From SIG440 sp045580025 (GTDB lineage: Bacteria > Bacillota > Clostridia > Monoglobales > Monoglobaceae), in NCBI GenBank assembly GCA_045580025.1, contig JAZNNB010000036.1, forward strand, positions 1 to 7,039: a stretch of DNA of 7,039 nucleotides. Reading direction: 5' to 3'. The position numbers were made by a program, and so were the translations under genes. Below are positions 1 through 5,706 of this stretch, one piece after another. The first letter of the stretch is position 1. Each line of letters starts with the position of its first letter. The notes below the pieces were generated by a model. It worked only from the letters and a program-made list of their open reading frames with translations, was not told where the DNA came from and searched no databases.

Positions 1-1
1 C

Positions 2-119
2 GACATCATTCGACTTTCTTTACAATGCGACACATAAGGTTTAGATGCAACCACTCAAAGCCTCCCTTGCCTAAAGGGAGGCTTTCTATTTTTGACAACA
101 TTCGACTTTCTTTACAATG
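2..119. repeat. 26-bp direct repeat pair enclosing a hairpin
   Basis: The segments at 2-27 and 94-119 are identical apart from one base. Both contain the 21-mer CATTCGACTTTCTTTACAATG preceded by GACAtCA-like bases. The copies lie 92 bp apart and bracket a terminator-like hairpin at 57-85. Copy 1 sits at the window edge, so more copies to the left cannot be excluded. Possible explanations are a local duplication, the edge of a dispersed non-coding repeat or MITE, or a tandem array cut by the window. No coding content is seen here. Confidence 0.75.
57..93 (+). terminator. Intrinsic terminator-like hairpin
   Basis: A perfect 12-bp stem pairs AAAGCCTCCCTT (57-68) with AAGGGAGGCTTT (74-85) across the loop gccta, followed by CTATTTTT. 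The T-rich tail is on the plus strand, so it would stop rightward transcription from a gene left of the window. For the leftward esterase gene the same stem lacks a good U-tract. Hairpins of this CCTCCCTT/AAGGGAGG type are also common as dispersed repeats in Clostridia (from memory), so it could be part of a repeat element. Confidence 0.6.
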
Positions 120-149
120 ATTTTGTCAAGTCAGGAACAAAAATCACTT

Positions 150-794
150 TTATTTATTCTCTCTTTTATGTTTAAGAAGCCACTCATAAGGCTCAACTTT
201 ATCAAAATAATCGTGCCAGACATCATGATTATAGCCTTCCATAAGAATAAGTTCAGCCTGACCACCTGCACGGTTAACACTTTCAACCATCATTTCGCTT
301 TCGCGGAACAAAACTGTGGTATCTTCTTTACCATGAATTGCACGAACAGGAAATTTGATTCTGTCACGAACACCAGCATAAAGCCCACCGCCTGAAAAAA
401 TAATCGCCGCAGCAAAAAGTTCCGGATGAACAAAAGCCATTGTCCACGCAGTATATCCGCCCATACTGTGCCCCGAAAGATAAACTCTGTCCTCATCAAC
501 ATAGTCCCTTTCAATTATACTCTTCATAAAATCAATAACATAGTTGAAATTCTGGAACCATGTATAATCCTCGCCACATGCGGGCACCACAAAAATAAAC
601 GGCATATCTGATGTCAACCTTTCGCGTTTCAAAGGGCAACCCCCAATAACCATATCAATAGTTCCCGGAACAAAATCCATACCGTGAAAGTAAAATAATA
701 CCGGATATTTTTTATTCTTAGAAAATCCATCAGGATATTCAATAGCATAATTCAGTCTGTAGTCGTGTTTTGTGAAAGTTTCTCTGTCATACAT
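150..794 (-). CDS. Alpha/beta-hydrolase, esterase of the PHB-depolymerase/dienelactone-hydrolase type
   Basis: This encodes a 214-residue serine hydrolase, probably a cytoplasmic carboxylesterase; no signal peptide or membrane segment is seen. The fold is recognisable from the strand plus oxyanion region YFHGMD (about 35-40), the nucleophile elbow GHSMGG with Ser110, Asp158 in HGKED after a beta strand, and His190 in GYNHDVW. These form a complete Ser-Asp-His triad in the usual order. Length and motifs fit the family of small esterases related to PHB depolymerases and prolyl-oligopeptidase-like domains. The ATG at 794 has AAAGGAG nine bases upstream (minus strand, 804-810). The gene diverges from pheST and has its own promoter. 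The substrate cannot be told from the sequence: acyl esters, sugar acetyl or feruloyl esters are all possible. No clear terminator follows the stop. Confidence 0.85.
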   Translation of the reverse strand: MYDRETFTKHDYRLNYAIEYPDGFSKNKKYPVLFYFHGMDFVPGTIDMVIGGCPLKRERLTSDMPFIFVVPACGEDYTWFQNFNYVIDFMKSIIERDYVDEDRVYLSGHSMGGYTAWTMAFVHPELFAAAIIFSGGGLYAGVRDRIKFPVRAIHGKEDTTVLFRESEMMVESVNRAGGQAELILMEGYNHDVWHDYFDKVEPYEWLLKHKRENK

Positions 795-838
795 TTTTAT
801 TATCTCCTTTTAAACATATACCTCACTCAATTTAAATC

Positions 839-867
839 ATTATAGCATACACAAAAAACAAAATCAA
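839..867 (-). promoter_or_regulatory. Sigma-A type promoter of the esterase gene
   Basis: On the minus strand, TTGATT (-35, 862-867) is followed by a 17-bp spacer and a perfect TATAAT (-10, 839-844). The spacer ends in TATGC, giving an extended -10 (TG one base before the hexamer). The predicted RNA start is near 832, leaving a leader of roughly 37 nt that carries the AAAGGAG site. Confidence 0.75.
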
Positions 868-870
868 TTC

Positions 871-899
871 TTGACATCTTCTCCATAAAGTGATATATT
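871..899 (+). promoter_or_regulatory. Sigma-A type promoter of the pheST operon
   Basis: A perfect TTGACA (871-876), a 17-bp spacer and TATATT (894-899) with an upstream TG (891-892, extended -10) form a near-consensus promoter. The RNA should begin near 906, just before the first helix of the T-box leader at 910. The -35 box is only 3 bp from the -35 box of the divergent esterase promoter. Confidence 0.8.
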
Positions 900-909
900 T
901 ATATGGTAC

Positions 910-1155
910 AAACTGTGAAGATGTGTAAGTAGCGTCGGCAAAACCAAAAAAGAGATTGGATATCACTGGCTGAGAGTATCCATTTTGGTCCCGATTGTGA
1001 ATTTCAGCATTGGAGTTTCCTGCGAAAGCTGAACTTGTATAAGTAGGGTGCAGGCGTCACGTCAAAACGCTAAAATGAGTGCAGAATTTTTTCTGAATCC
1101 GGGTGGTACCGCGGGTATTTTATGCTCGTCCCAAGACTTTTGGGGCGAGTTTTTT
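910..1155 (+). promoter_or_regulatory. T-box leader (tRNA-Phe responsive) of pheST
   Basis: T-box leaders bind uncharged tRNA and switch a terminator to an antiterminator. Stem I is visible: AAACT (910-914) pairs with AGTTT (1014-1018), followed by a kink-turn-like GTGAAG/TGG, then ATGT (921-924) with GCAT (1007-1010). Above this is the specifier loop, AAGTAG (927-932) opposite GAATTTCA (999-1006). The upper stem pairs GTCGG/CCGAT, CCAAAA/TTTTGG and GGATA/TATCC, with GGCTGAGAG in the distal loop. Stem II is CCTGC (1019-1023) with GCAGG (1050-1054), containing AAGTAGGG. The conserved T-box TGGTACCGCG is at 1104-1113, followed by the terminator. The specifier is UUC (1003-1005) or, one base earlier, UUU; both encode Phe. 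UGGU in the T-box can pair with an ACCA tRNA end, as expected for tRNA-Phe with discriminator A. Uncharged tRNA-Phe should raise pheST expression. Confidence 0.93.
1125..1155 (+). terminator. T-box-controlled terminator
   Basis: CTCGTCCCAA (1125-1134) pairs with TTGGGGCGAG (1140-1149), with one G-U pair, a 5-nt loop and six following Ts (1150-1155). It lies just downstream of the T-box sequence and 37 bp before the pheS start. This is the expected place for the conditional terminator that the antiterminator replaces when uncharged tRNA is bound. Confidence 0.9.
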
Positions 1156-1192
1156 ATTTGCTCTTTAAACTTTTATAGAAAGGATAAATTTT

Positions 1193-2245
1193 ATGTCAGA
1201 GAAAACAACAACTATGAAACAAGAATTCCTCTCAAAACTTGCATCTGTTGGCGATATGGCAAGTCTTGATGCATTAAGAGTTGAATATCTTGGCAAAAAT
1301 GGTCTTATCACAGGCCTACTCAAACAGATGAAAGACCTTTCGGTTGAAGAGAAGAAGACTTTCGGTCAGGAAGTAAACATCTTAAAAACCGAAGCAACAG
1401 ACGCAATAAACGCAAAAATCGAGGAAATGAAAGCAAAAGAAATCGAGGCTGAAATCAACTCAATGCCCGATATTGACATTTCAACCCCAGCAGACCTCAC
1501 TCGTGGCTCATATCATCCAATCACACTGGTTCAACGTGAATGTGAACAGATTTTCAAGTCTATGGGCTTTCATATTGAAGATTACAGCGAGATTGTTACC
1601 GACTACGAATGCTTTGAGGCGCTCAACATTCCAAAGCATCACCCCGCACGTGATATGCAGGATACCTATTATCTCGAAAACGGTCAACTTCTCAAGTCCC
1701 ATACATCTGCGGCACAGAATGCTATTTACAAAAAATATAAGTACGCCCTTATAAACGACGGTGTTCCCATCAAGGCAATCTTCCCGGGAAGATGTTTCCG
1801 CAACGAAGCGACCGACGCAAACCACGAAAACACCTTTTTCCAGATGGAAGGCGTTATGGTTGACAAGGACATTTCAATTTCAAACCTTATCTTCTTTATG
1901 AAGACAATGCTTTCAGAGGTTTTCAAGAAAGACATAAAGGTTCGTCTGCGTCCCGGCTTCTTCCCCTTTGTGGAACCAGGCTTTGAGCTTGACATAAACT
2001 GCCTTATCTGTGGCGGTGAGGGCTGTCCCTCTTGTAAGCACAGCGGTTGGCTTGAGCTTTGCCCCTGCGGTATGATTCACCCGGAAGTTTTGAAAGCTGG
2101 TGGCATTGACCCCGAAGAATACACAGGCTTTGCCTTTGGTCTTGGTCTTACACGACTTGTTATGATGAGATATGGCGTAAAAGACATTCGTGACTTAAAC
2201 AGCGGAAGTCTTAAGGTTTTGACTCAATTCACCGACGACGAATAA
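1193..2245 (+). CDS. pheS: Phenylalanine--tRNA ligase alpha subunit
   Basis: PheS is the catalytic subunit of the cytoplasmic alpha2-beta2 enzyme that charges tRNA-Phe. The 350-residue length is normal. Residues 1-90 form the N-terminal helical arm that contacts tRNA. The class II core shows HHPARDMQDTYYL (149-161), SHTSAAQ (169-175), motif 2 GRCFRNEATDANHENTFFQ (199-217), RPGFFPFVEPG (253-263) and motif 3 TGFAFGLGLTR (311-321). Ala314 matches the substrate-pocket Ala of E. coli PheS. Two oddities: a C-x2-C-x4-C-x2-C insertion (Cys270, 273, 278, 281) before the conserved CGMIHP, and Thr320 where most family members have Glu in GxGxER. AAGGA eight bases upstream supports the ATG at 1193 over the later Met8. 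It follows the T-box leader and is 22 bp from pheT. Confidence 0.97.
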   Translation: MSEKTTTMKQEFLSKLASVGDMASLDALRVEYLGKNGLITGLLKQMKDLSVEEKKTFGQEVNILKTEATDAINAKIEEMKAKEIEAEINSMPDIDISTPADLTRGSYHPITLVQRECEQIFKSMGFHIEDYSEIVTDYECFEALNIPKHHPARDMQDTYYLENGQLLKSHTSAAQNAIYKKYKYALINDGVPIKAIFPGRCFRNEATDANHENTFFQMEGVMVDKDISISNLIFFMKTMLSEVFKKDIKVRLRPGFFPFVEPGFELDINCLICGGEGCPSCKHSGWLELCPCGMIHPEVLKAGGIDPEEYTGFAFGLGLTRLVMMRYGVKDIRDLNSGSLKVLTQFTDDE

Positions 2246-2267
2246 TTTGGAAAGGAGATAACATATT

Positions 2268-4628
2268 ATGCTTTTATCAATGAACTGGATTTCTGACTTT
2301 GTTGATTTGTCAGGTCTTGACAAACTTAAACTTATAAATCAATTCTCGCTTTCCACAGCCGAGGTTGAAAACGAAATATTCTTTAAGGGAAGCGACATCG
2401 AGGGAATCGTGGTTGCAGAAATCAAATCTGTCGAAGACCACCCCGAATCAAAAAAGCTTCACCTTCTCAAAGTTGACGCAGGTGACGGCGAACTTACCGA
2501 CGTTGTTTGCGGCGCACCGAATGTACGTGTTGGAATGAAAACCGCTTTCGCTAAAGTGGGTGCAAAAATCGGTGAAATCACCATCGCTCCACGCCCCCTT
2601 GCAGGCTACCCATCACACGGTATGTGCTGCTCAGAACGCGAGCTTGGCATCAGTGACAACCACGAAGGTATTATGGACATCACCGAGGATGTACCCTGTG
2701 GAACATCGGTGAAAGACATTTATCAAATTGACGATATTGTTTTTGAGGTTGACAACAAATCCCTCACAAACCGTCCTGACCTTTGGGGGCATTATGGCAT
2801 AGCACGTGAATTTGCAGCCCTTGCGAACCGTCCGCTTAAACCCCTTGAAACCGTTGACCTTTCTGCGTACGACAATCTTCCCAAAATCGATATGAAGATT
2901 GAAGACCCCCTTTGCCAGAGATACTCCTGCTTGCAGGTTGAAAACATCACAAAAACAGTCAGCCCTGTGAATATGCGCATCCGCCTTTTCTACTGTGGTA
3001 TGCGTGGCATAAATCTCCTCGCTGACCTTACCAACTACCTTATGCTTGAAATGGGTCAGCCAATGCACGCATTTGACTCACGCAAGGTTGAAAAGCTCCG
3101 CATAAAGAGATTTGACAAGCCATTCACATTTAAAACTCTTGACGGAATTGACCGAAACATTGACGAAAACACCCTTATGATTTGCAACAGCGACACCCCC
3201 GTTGCTATTGCAGGTATAATGGGCGGTCTTGACTCTGAAATTGTGGATGACACCACAACCCTTACACTTGAATCTGCAACCTTTGATGCTGTTTCAATCA
3301 GAAAGTCAACAGTTCGTCTTGCCCACAGAACAGATGCATCAATGCGCTACGAAAAGTGCCTTGACCCCGAAATGACCATTCCCGCTGTCGCAAGATTTGT
3401 GAAGCTTCTCACCGATATTGACAGCGGTGTTAAGGTGGTTTCAAGTCTTACTGATGAATACGCTTTCCACTATGACAATATCAAAATTGACTTTGATAAA
3501 AACTTTGTTGACCGCTATGCAGGAATCGAAATTTCAAACGACACAATCGTAAACACGCTCAAAGCTCTTGGCTTTGAAGTTAAGCTTGACGGTGACAAAT
3601 TCTCAGTTAAAGTTCCCTCATGGCGTGCCACCAAGGACGTTACAATGAAAGCCGACATCATCGAGGAAATAACAAGAATTTATGGCTATGACAACTTTGA
3701 CGTTCACACAGCGGTTGCTCCTCTTTATCCCATCCGTGCTGCTCAGGAAAAGACCGACGAAGACCGCATCAAAGATATTCTGGTTAAGCGTTTCTCTCTC
3801 CACGAAGCCCATTCATATATCTGGGCTTACTTTGATGAATATAAAGCTCTTGGCATTGAGATTGAGGACAACATCAAGCTTGTGAACGCAACAAACCCCA
3901 ACATTGAAACTATAAGAAATTCAATCGTTCCCACCCAGCTCTGTCAGGTGAAATACAACACTGGATTTAGCACCGACTTTGGTCTGTTTGAAATCGGCAG
4001 AACAGTAAACGGCACGAAAGACGGTAATCTCTGTGACGAACACAAAAAACTTGCAATAACACTTTTCAGCAAGTCAAAGAGTGTTGAAACACTTTACCTT
4101 GAGCTTCGTGATATGCTGGCAGTTTTAACAGATGACATAAAACACCAGTACCTCTCTTTTGCACCAGCTGAGGCAACACATTCATACGAGCATCCAAAGA
4201 ACTTGAACACAATCCTTTGTGACGGCAATGAGCTCGGACGAATTGGCATTGTTCATCCCACAGTTTCAAAGAAGATTGACAAGAAAGCATCCATTGTCTT
4301 CGCTGAAATTGATGTCCGTGACTTCTCGGAAATCAAGAATGCAAGCATTCACTATCAGGAGCCGTCAAAATATCCTGAAATGGAAATTGACGTATCCTTT
4401 GTGTCAGATAAGTTTGTACCAATCGGTGATGCAATAAAGAATGCCAACTGTGACCTTATCAAGTCGGTATCTGTGGTTGACACCTACACCGACGAAAACG
4501 GAAAGTCAATCACCGTAAGAATGATTTTCTCACACCCCGAAAGAACTCTCACCAAAGAAGAGGTTATGGAAATTGTTGATTCAATAATCTTGGACCTTGA
4601 ATCTCAGGGAATTATGATGAAGAAATAA
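2268..4628 (+). CDS. pheT: Phenylalanine--tRNA ligase beta subunit
   Basis: PheT partners PheS; it binds tRNA-Phe and hydrolyses mischarged Tyr-tRNA-Phe. The 786-residue length fits the bacterial family. Domains in order: N-terminal B1 start MLLSMNWISDFVDL; EMAP-II-like tRNA-binding domain (about 43-130, DHPESKKLHLLKVD, VCGAPN); B3/B4 editing domain (about 210-380, with LADLTNYLMLEMGQPMHAFD, IAGIMGG and RTDASMRYEKCLDP); B5 (about 404-478, ending ITRIYGYDNF); a catalytic-like domain (about 490-690); and the C-terminal FDX-ACB domain (about 698-780, with SHPERTLTKEEV). Minor departures are Ile707 before Asp708 where many FDX-ACB domains have Arg-Asp, and KCLDP instead of KG-DP. The ATG has AAAGGAG ten bases upstream (2251-2257). 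The gene is co-transcribed with pheS and followed by a perfect terminator. Confidence 0.97.
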   Translation: MLLSMNWISDFVDLSGLDKLKLINQFSLSTAEVENEIFFKGSDIEGIVVAEIKSVEDHPESKKLHLLKVDAGDGELTDVVCGAPNVRVGMKTAFAKVGAKIGEITIAPRPLAGYPSHGMCCSERELGISDNHEGIMDITEDVPCGTSVKDIYQIDDIVFEVDNKSLTNRPDLWGHYGIAREFAALANRPLKPLETVDLSAYDNLPKIDMKIEDPLCQRYSCLQVENITKTVSPVNMRIRLFYCGMRGINLLADLTNYLMLEMGQPMHAFDSRKVEKLRIKRFDKPFTFKTLDGIDRNIDENTLMICNSDTPVAIAGIMGGLDSEIVDDTTTLTLESATFDAVSIRKSTVRLAHRTDASMRYEKCLDPEMTIPAVARFVKLLTDIDSGVKVVSSLTDEYAFHYDNIKIDFDKNFVDRYAGIEISNDTIVNTLKALGFEVKLDGDKFSVKVPSWRATKDVTMKADIIEEITRIYGYDNFDVHTAVAPLYPIRAAQEKTDEDRIKDILVKRFSLHEAHSYIWAYFDEYKALGIEIEDNIKLVNATNPNIETIRNSIVPTQLCQVKYNTGFSTDFGLFEIGRTVNGTKDGNLCDEHKKLAITLFSKSKSVETLYLELRDMLAVLTDDIKHQYLSFAPAEATHSYEHPKNLNTILCDGNELGRIGIVHPTVSKKIDKKASIVFAEIDVRDFSEIKNASIHYQEPSKYPEMEIDVSFVSDKFVPIGDAIKNANCDLIKSVSVVDTYTDENGKSITVRMIFSHPERTLTKEEVMEIVDSIILDLESQGIMMKK

Positions 4629-4631
4629 TTT

Positions 4632-4664
4632 AAAAAAGAAGCCAAAATTTTGGCTTCTTTTTTT
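4632..4664. terminator. Terminator after pheT, perfectly palindromic
   Basis: AAAAAAGAAGCCAAAA (4632-4647) is followed directly by its exact complement TTTTGGCTTCTTTTTT (4648-4663), starting 4 bp after the pheT stop. The stem core GAAGCC/GGCTTC with a T-tract ends the pheST transcript. The A-run on the other side makes the hairpin work on either strand. The next 75 bases (to 4739) hold no gene or signal that I recognise. Confidence 0.92.
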
Positions 4665-4739
4665 ATACCTTTTTTAATGCCCACAGAGACGAACCGAAAA
4701 AGCGCTTCAGGCAAAGGTGTCCCCTGAATAAAAAATATA

Positions 4740-4768
4740 TTGTAATTTTTCGAATGTTGTGATATAAT
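4740..4768 (+). promoter_or_regulatory. Strong promoter of the structured RNA
   Basis: TTGTAA (4740-4745), a 17-bp spacer and a perfect TATAAT (4763-4768) preceded by TGTGA (full extended -10). The predicted start is close to 4775, at the 5' edge of the closing helix of the RNA. It lies 76 bp beyond the pheT terminator, so the downstream unit is independent of pheST. Confidence 0.8.
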
Positions 4769-4774
4769 AATTTT

Positions 4775-4925
4775 GCGAGATAATTTAATACTACTAAAAT
4801 GGAGGGCTTTTTGCTTTCGGCAAAAACGCATGCTCATTTTTCGTAACCTCTGTTTTGGTAGAAAAATTGTCTCGCAAACAAGAGTCATGCGTTTTTCATG
4901 CGTGGCTCAGCCACGCATTTTTTTT
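4775..4925 (+). ncRNA. Structured regulatory RNA of unknown class (leader or sRNA)
   Basis: A compact RNA of about 150 nt can be folded by eye. Helix P1 pairs 4772-4786 with 4864-4878 (15 bp, one G-U). After a small internal loop, P2 pairs 4791-4805 with 4847-4861 (15 bp, three G-U). Inside is hairpin P3, GCTTTTTGC (4806-4814) with GCAAAAACGC (4820-4829, one bulged C). The remaining loop carries AAAAACGCATGCTC (4822-4835), which matches the 3' tail GAGTCATGCGTTTTT (4882-4896) over 14 bp with one bulge. It could form a pseudoknot or replace P3. A terminator follows at once, and its T-tract abuts the ribosome binding site of the 54-codon gene. Wobble pairs kept within long helices suggest that the RNA fold, not a protein, is selected. 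No aptamer core that I know (T-box, TPP, SAM, THF, ZTP, c-di-GMP) is evident; a 6S-like RNA is an alternative. True ends are inferred. Confidence 0.7.
4898..4925 (+). terminator. Terminator of the structured RNA
   Basis: ATGCGTGGCT (4898-4907) and AGCCACGCAT (4909-4918) are perfect complements around one base, so the working loop is about five bases. The T-tract is 4918-4925. Its 5' arm repeats the CATGCGT of 4886-4892, so the loop segment ACGCATG (4826-4832) could pair with it instead and prevent termination. Confidence 0.88.
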
Positions 4926-4946
4926 ATTTTCAAAGGAGAAATTTTT

Positions 4947-5111
4947 ATGCCAGACTATGAAAAACTCTATCACAAACTTTTTAACGACATAACCGATGCC
5001 ATAGAATACCTTCAAAAAGCACAACAAGATGCCGAAGAAATGTATCTTGATATGTGCGAAGAGGAATTCCCAAACGGCGAAGACCTTGAACAATTCGGTC
5101 ACGAAGATTAA
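4947..5111 (+). CDS. Small conserved-looking helical protein, 54 residues, function unknown
   Basis: The ATG at 4947 is preceded by AAAGGAG (4932-4938, eight-base spacing), and a terminator follows the stop directly, so this is a complete one-gene unit. Residues 1-40 read as amphipathic helices (YEKLYHKLFNDITDAIEYL, then a Gln/Glu-rich AQQDAEEMYL), followed by an acidic tail that includes EEEF and GHED. There is no signal peptide, membrane segment or metal motif. It resembles, from memory, short proteins of the KLFN-ITDAI type seen widely in Clostridia and their phages, with no function known to me. Expression must pass the RNA and terminator at 4775-4925, so control by read-through is likely. 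The reading frame stays open upstream through the RNA, but the ribosome binding site argues for this start. Confidence 0.75.
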   Translation: MPDYEKLYHKLFNDITDAIEYLQKAQQDAEEMYLDMCEEEFPNGEDLEQFGHED

Positions 5112-5145
5112 AGAACACCGACCAAAAAGTCAGTGTTCTTTTTAT
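5110..5145 (+). terminator. Terminator after the 54-codon gene
   Basis: AAAGAACAC (5110-5118) pairs with GTGTTCTTT (5133-5141); after a C/A mismatch the stem continues GAC/GTC around a CAAAAA loop. T-rich sequence follows to 5145. It overlaps the stop codon of the 54-codon gene and lies 7 bp before the end of the convergent cyclo-ligase gene. On the minus strand the U-tract is poor (three Ts), so leftward termination would be weaker. Confidence 0.85.
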
Positions 5146-5151
5146 TCCAAA

Positions 5152-5706
5152 TCAAATACTATTCACTTTTTCAGTAATCACAAAATCCATTTTTATATCG
5201 TGGTTTTCTGCCTCTATTTCATCACACAACTGAAAGTCATAACATAAACCGATTTTAAGTGACTCCGTCTTTTTCAAAAAGCGGTCATAACAGCCTTTCC
5301 CAAAGCCAATTCGTCCGCCTTTTTTATCAAAAGCAATCCCAGGTACCAAAACTACGTCTATCTGCTTTGGGTCTGTGACAGCTTTTTCCACGGGTTCCAA
5401 AACCGAAAATGCACCTTTTTCAAAAGCAGTGTTTTCTTTTATCTCAGAGGCTATCATTTCCCCCGTCTGCTCATCTGTCACAGGCACTAAAACCCGTTTC
5501 CTATCAGGAAAGGCTTTGGATATCATCTCCCCTGTGTCAACCTCATTCCCAAGAGGCATATAAACCATTATTGTTTTCGCATTTTTATATATTTCACTAT
5601 TCAAAAAAGTCTTTGCTATGGCACAGCTTTTTTCCTTTACCTCTGCCCCAGTCATCAGCTTGCGTCTTTCTTTGTTTGTTTTTCTTAATTCACTCTTTGT
5701 CATCAT
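5152..5706 (-). CDS. 5-formyltetrahydrofolate cyclo-ligase (MTHFS)
   Basis: The enzyme converts 5-formyl-THF to 5,10-methenyl-THF with ATP hydrolysis in the cytoplasm, recycling a folate storage form. The 184-residue length is typical. Evidence includes the basic N-terminal helix (LRKTNKERRK, 7-16), YMPLGNEVDT (49-58, the substrate-side motif), FSVLEP (100-105), and the hallmark VPGIAFDKKGGRIGFGKGCY followed by DRFL (121-144), which forms the nucleotide-binding loop. The start overlaps the dtd stop by 4 bp (ATGA), so it is translationally coupled. AAGGA lies nine bases upstream inside dtd; a second ATG follows directly and could also serve. No promoter of its own is seen. The family name ygfA/yqgN is used in other species. 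Confidence 0.95.
   Translation of the reverse strand: MMTKSELRKTNKERRKLMTGAEVKEKSCAIAKTFLNSEIYKNAKTIMVYMPLGNEVDTGEMISKAFPDRKRVLVPVTDEQTGEMIASEIKENTAFEKGAFSVLEPVEKAVTDPKQIDVVLVPGIAFDKKGGRIGFGKGCYDRFLKKTESLKIGLCYDFQLCDEIEAENHDIKMDFVITEKVNSI

Noticed and set aside
92..118. TTGACA and TACAAT as a rightward promoter
   Set aside because: The spacer is only 15 bp and no gene follows on the plus strand. The TACAAT part also occurs in repeat copy 1 without TTGACA.
2..119. CRISPR array
   Set aside because: There are only two repeats with 66 bases between them, a hairpin in the spacer, and no cas genes in the window.
2631..3068. 145-codon minus-strand frame inside pheT
   Set aside because: It is a shadow of the pheT coding frame, which has clear domains throughout. 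No ribosome binding site was identified.
4799..4846. 15-codon frame (ATG to TAA, peptide MEGFLLSAKTHAHFS) inside the RNA, as an attenuator leader peptide
   Set aside because: No ribosome binding site precedes the ATG and no run of one regulatory amino acid is present. A TTG start behind GGAGGG has a short spacing. The bases are better explained by helices P2 and P3, though the stop exactly at the P2 edge is curious.
4604..4888. 94-codon minus-strand frame over the pheT terminator and structured RNA
   Set aside because: It is antisense to two terminators and the RNA, and shows no ribosome binding site or recognisable domain.
4773..4946. Open frame upstream of and continuous with the 54-codon gene, giving a 112-residue protein from TTG
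   Set aside because: It covers the promoter-proximal RNA helices and the terminator, lacks a ribosome binding site, and the encoded residues look random. AAAGGAG before 4947 marks the real start.
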